Assembly (NCBI GenBank): GCA_029268085.1
Contig: JAJUHD010000142.1
Span: forward strand, 1-6,776
Source of the DNA: Bacillota bacterium
GTDB taxonomy: Bacteria; Bacillota; Clostridia; Oscillospirales; Oscillospiraceae
DNA length: 6,776 nt
Direction: 5' to 3'
The position numbers and the translations under genes are program-made. This document shows, piece after piece, positions 3,923-6,776 of the stretch (the first letter of the stretch is position 1; each line of letters starts with the position of its first letter). The notes beneath the pieces are model-generated. The model was not told the origin of the DNA. It did no database searches and saw nothing but the letters and a program-made list of their open reading frames with translations.

Positions 3923-6776
3923 TTATTTATAGTACTCGACTGCTGAAGCAAAAATTCCGATATCAAAATTGCCGCTCACATTCTTATACAATCCATATCC
4001 TGTGCGCTCGGAATGGCCCATTTTTCCTAAAATACGGCCGTCCGGAGATGTTATGCCCTCAACCGCGCAGACGCTGCCGTTGGGGTTATAGCGGATATCC
4101 TGCGTTACCCTGCCGTCAAGATCGACATATTGGGTTGCAATCTGCCCTGATTCACCGAGCTTTTTTATGAGTTCGCCGTCCGCGATAAAACGGCCCTCGC
4201 CGTGCGAAACGGCGACGGTATGGATATCGCCGACCTTAGCGTTCATGAGCCACGGAGAAAGATTTGAGGATACTCTGGTTCGCACGAGCTTAGACTGGTG
4301 GCGACCGATAGTATTGAAGCTGAGAGTGGGGGACTTTGCGTCAGGGTCGATAATATGTCCGTAAGGGACAAGACCGAGCTTGACGAGCGCCTGAAAACCG
4401 TTGCAAATGCCGAGCATAAGTCCGTCACGCGATCCCAACAGCGCTTCAACCTCATCGCGTATGGCGGCATTTCTGAAAAACGAGGTTATAAATTTCGCAC
4501 TGCCGTCCGGTTCGTCACCGCCGGAAAAGCCGCCGGGGATAACGACAATCTGCGCGTTTTTAAGCTCCTTTGCGAAGCGCTCGACTGAACCGACGATATC
4601 GTTTGGCGTCAGGTTTCTGATAACGATGATTTCAGCTTCAGCGCCGGCTGTTTCGAAAGCCTTAGCCGTGTCATATTCGCAGTTTGTTCCGGGAAACACT
4701 GGGATAATCGCTTTAGGACGTGCGAACGAAATACGGGGCTTTGCGATCGGGACCTTTCTTTCAAATGCGAAGGTTACGGTTGACTTGTCTTCGGTTTTGA
4801 TGTTGCAGGGGTAAACGTTTTCGAGCCTGTCCTCATAGGATTTTTGCAGCTCCTCAAGCCGCAAAGCCCTGCAGTTCCATGAGATATCCGCTTTATCCGT
4901 CGTATACCCAAGCGTAATCCCGATGGTTTCATCTCCCGTCATTTCAAGAATAAAGCTGCCGTAGCGATGCGCGAATACGTCGCCGAGCGTTACGCCTCCG
5001 TCGAAAGCAAAACCGAGACCGTTTCCGATGCACATCTTGAATATGCCCTCCGCAACGCCGCCGAAGGCCGGAGTCCAGACTGAACAGGCCTTGCCGCCGC
5101 GGAGAAGCTTCGTAACCGCAGCGAAGTTTTCCTTGAGAGATACGGGATCGGGCAGGCCATCGGAGCCATAGGCCGGTTCAAACAGGCAGACACGATGGCC
5201 GGCGGCCTTGAATTCCGGTGAAACAACGTTATTGACATTATCAGTCGTGACCGCGAAGGAAATGAGTGTCGGCGGAACATCGAGCTTTTCAAAGCTGCCG
5301 CTCATAGAATCCTTTCCGCCTATTGCCGCAACGCCCAGATCAAGCTGAGCAGAGAATGCTCCGAGGAGAGCGGAGAGCGGCTTTCCCCAGCGAGTTCCGT
5401 CTCGCAGGGGCTTTTCGAAATACTCCTGAAAACTGAGATAAACGTCCTCAAAGGAAGCTCCGGCCGCGATTAGCTTCGAGACCGACTCGACGACCGCCAG
5501 ATATGCCCCGTGATATGGACTTTTTTCGCTGATATACGGATTGTATCCATAGGACATGAACGAGCAGGTTAAGGTATCACCGTGCTCCCGTGAGATTTTA
5601 TGGACCATGGCCTGTATCGGCGTCTGCTGGTATTTGCCGCCGAAGGGCATGAGTATGCTGCCTGCGCCGATCGTAGAATCGAAACGCTCTGAAAGCCCAC
5701 GCTTGGAGCAGACATTGAGGTCTGCGACAAGTCTGCGCATGCCGCTTTCAAAATCCGCTGGAAGCTCCTTATCAAAGCTCTGCGGAGAGGCGGGAAAAAT
5801 GTCGATGTGCTTTTCCGCACCGTTTGAGTCGAGAAATTTTCGAGAGATATCGACGATTGTTTTTCCGTTCCAGTACATGACAAGGCGCGGAAAATCGTAA
5901 ACCTCCGCAACGACGGTTGCCTCAAGATTTTCTGAGGCGGCAAGCTCCATAAAACGGTTTACATAATTTTTATCAATAACTACTGCCATGCGCTCCTGAG
6001 ATTCGCTTATGGCAAGCTCGGTGCCGTCCAGACCCTCGTATTTTTTGGGTATGGCATTAAGGTTTATTTTCAGTCCGTCCGCAAGCTCGCCTATCGCAAC
6101 TGAAACGCCGCCTGCGCCGAAATCGTTGCAGCGTTTGATAAGGCGCGCCGCTTCTGGGTTGCGGAAAAGCCGCTGGAGCTTGCGTTCCTCTGGCGCGTTG
6201 CCCTTTTGAACCTCCGCGCCGCAGGTCTCGAGGGAAGAGAGACTATGCGCCTTGGAAGAGCCTGTGGCTCCGCCGCAGCCGTCGCGTCCCGTTCTTCCGC
6301 CGAGAAGTATGACAATATCGCCCGGCTTCGGTGTTTCGCGGCAGACATTTTCCGCCGGTGCAGCGCCGATTACGGCTCCGACCTCCATGTGCTTTGCGGC
6401 ATAGCCGGGATGATATATCTCGTCGACAATACCTGTAGTCAATCCAATCTGGTTGCCGTAGGAGCTGTAGCCGGTCGCAGCGGCGGCAACAAGCTTTTTC
6501 TGAGGCAGCTTGCCCTTGAGAGTTTCGGAGATAGGCTTCGTCGGGTCAGATGCGCCCGAAACACGCATTGCGGCATAGACATAGCTACGCCCCGAAAGCG
6601 GATCGCGTATTGCACCGCCGATGCAGGTTGCCGCACCGCCGAAGGGCTCGATCTCTGTCGGGTGGTTGTGAGTTTCGTTTTTAAAGAGCAGCAGCCACTT
6701 CTCGGTGCCGTTCTCTGTCTCAACATCGATTTTGACCGTGCAGGCGTTTATTTCCTCACTCTCGTCGAGCTTATCA
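3923..6776 (-). CDS. purL: Phosphoribosylformylglycinamidine synthase, single-chain, 5' end beyond the window
   Basis: PurL converts formylglycinamide ribonucleotide, glutamine and ATP to the amidine (FGAM), the fourth step of cytoplasmic de novo purine synthesis. 950 residues plus the stop are present, and the frame is open to the right edge. Single-chain forms of this type have about 1,230-1,260 residues, so near 290 N-terminal residues are missing. Numbering from the window edge: the first ATPase half carries ETHNHPTEIEPFGG (34-47), GGRTGRDGCGGATGSS (159-174) and NDFGAGGVS (217-225). The second half carries GGKDSMSG (486-493). The fused class-I glutaminase domain runs from about 688 (IIPVFPGTNCEYD) to the end. 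Its triad is Cys791 in GICNGFQ (codon 4403-4405), His921 and Glu923 in GHSER (codons 4013-4015 and 4007-4009). All key residues are intact. The promoter is outside the window, so purine control cannot be judged. Confidence 0.98.
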   Translation of the reverse strand, partial: DKLDESEEINACTVKIDVETENGTEKWLLLFKNETHNHPTEIEPFGGAATCIGGAIRDPLSGRSYVYAAMRVSGASDPTKPISETLKGKLPQKKLVAAAATGYSSYGNQIGLTTGIVDEIYHPGYAAKHMEVGAVIGAAPAENVCRETPKPGDIVILLGGRTGRDGCGGATGSSKAHSLSSLETCGAEVQKGNAPEERKLQRLFRNPEAARLIKRCNDFGAGGVSVAIGELADGLKINLNAIPKKYEGLDGTELAISESQERMAVVIDKNYVNRFMELAASENLEATVVAEVYDFPRLVMYWNGKTIVDISRKFLDSNGAEKHIDIFPASPQSFDKELPADFESGMRRLVADLNVCSKRGLSERFDSTIGAGSILMPFGGKYQQTPIQAMVHKISREHGDTLTCSFMSYGYNPYISEKSPYHGAYLAVVESVSKLIAAGASFEDVYLSFQEYFEKPLRDGTRWGKPLSALLGAFSAQLDLGVAAIGGKDSMSGSFEKLDVPPTLISFAVTTDNVNNVVSPEFKAAGHRVCLFEPAYGSDGLPDPVSLKENFAAVTKLLRGGKACSVWTPAFGGVAEGIFKMCIGNGLGFAFDGGVTLGDVFAHRYGSFILEMTGDETIGITLGYTTDKADISWNCRALRLEELQKSYEDRLENVYPCNIKTEDKSTVTFAFERKVPIAKPRISFARPKAIIPVFPGTNCEYDTAKAFETAGAEAEIIVIRNLTPNDIVGSVERFAKELKNAQIVVIPGGFSGGDEPDGSAKFITSFFRNAAIRDEVEALLGSRDGLMLGICNGFQALVKLGLVPYGHIIDPDAKSPTLSFNTIGRHQSKLVRTRVSSNLSPWLMNAKVGDIHTVAVSHGEGRFIADGELIKKLGESGQIATQYVDLDGRVTQDIRYNPNGSVCAVEGITSPDGRILGKMGHSERTGYGLYKNVSGNFDIGIFASAVEYYK

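Noticed and set aside
4401..4814. Long plus-strand open frame (137 codons), with similar shorter ones in argJ, argC and the hydrolase
   Set aside because: All lie antisense within well-recognised minus-strand genes, have no ribosome sites or recognisable motifs, and are explained by the codon bias of the coding strand.
3923..6568. purL read as starting at the internal ATG at 6568
   Set aside because: The same frame continues without a stop to the right edge and encodes the highly conserved ETHNHPTEIEPFGG motif there, so the gene is cut by the window, not shortened.
1..6776. CRISPR array, insertion sequence, tRNA, rRNA or phage genes
   Set aside because: I saw no evenly spaced direct repeats, no terminal inverted repeats around a transposase, no tRNA- or rRNA-like segments and no integrase or structural phage motifs on either strand.

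Overview
The window is a stretch of bacterial chromosome in which every supported gene lies on the minus strand. The genes, in transcription order (right to left), are purL (5' end missing), a small conserved-looking protein of unknown function, a secreted SH3/NlpC-P60 peptidoglycan hydrolase, a tiny 30-codon gene, argC and argJ (3' end missing). Several features suggest a Firmicute of class Clostridia, perhaps an Oscillospirales-like gut lineage. These are a single-chain PurL whose motifs read like clostridial ones, AGGAGG-type ribosome sites, sigma-A-like promoters, T-tailed hairpin terminators and a short type-2 ArgC next to argJ. Genes have roughly balanced GC and the intergenic DNA is clearly AT-rich. 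The lineage is inferred from motif memory, not from a search.

Right end to about 3840: the last 950 residues of phosphoribosylformylglycinamidine (FGAM) synthase, including the fused glutaminase domain, followed by two adjacent hairpins, the first of which looks like its terminator. Next comes a near-consensus promoter (TTGACA, 17 bp, TACAAT) driving a 96-residue protein of unknown function. After a 105-bp gap that can fold into a bipartite hairpin comes a 290-residue exported NlpC/P60 endopeptidase with two SH3b domains, closed by a 14-bp hairpin.

Positions 2067 to 2470 are an AT-rich intergenic region that is not empty. It holds what looks like a complete miniature transcription unit: a promoter with a 10-bp inverted repeat around its -10 box, a perfect AAGGAGG ribosome site, a 30-codon frame with a CxxC motif and hydrophobic C-terminus, and a 13-bp hairpin with a T-run directly after the stop. 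It matches no family I know and is the most interesting item here.

Positions 1 to 2127 hold the arginine genes: a promoter with an imperfect ARG-box-like palindrome over its -10, then argC and argJ 37 bp apart. They supply the NADPH-dependent reduction and the acetyl-recycling step of ornithine synthesis; argB and argD may follow past the left edge. purL and argCJ are housekeeping genes and I see no mobile element, tRNA, rRNA, CRISPR array or phage gene.
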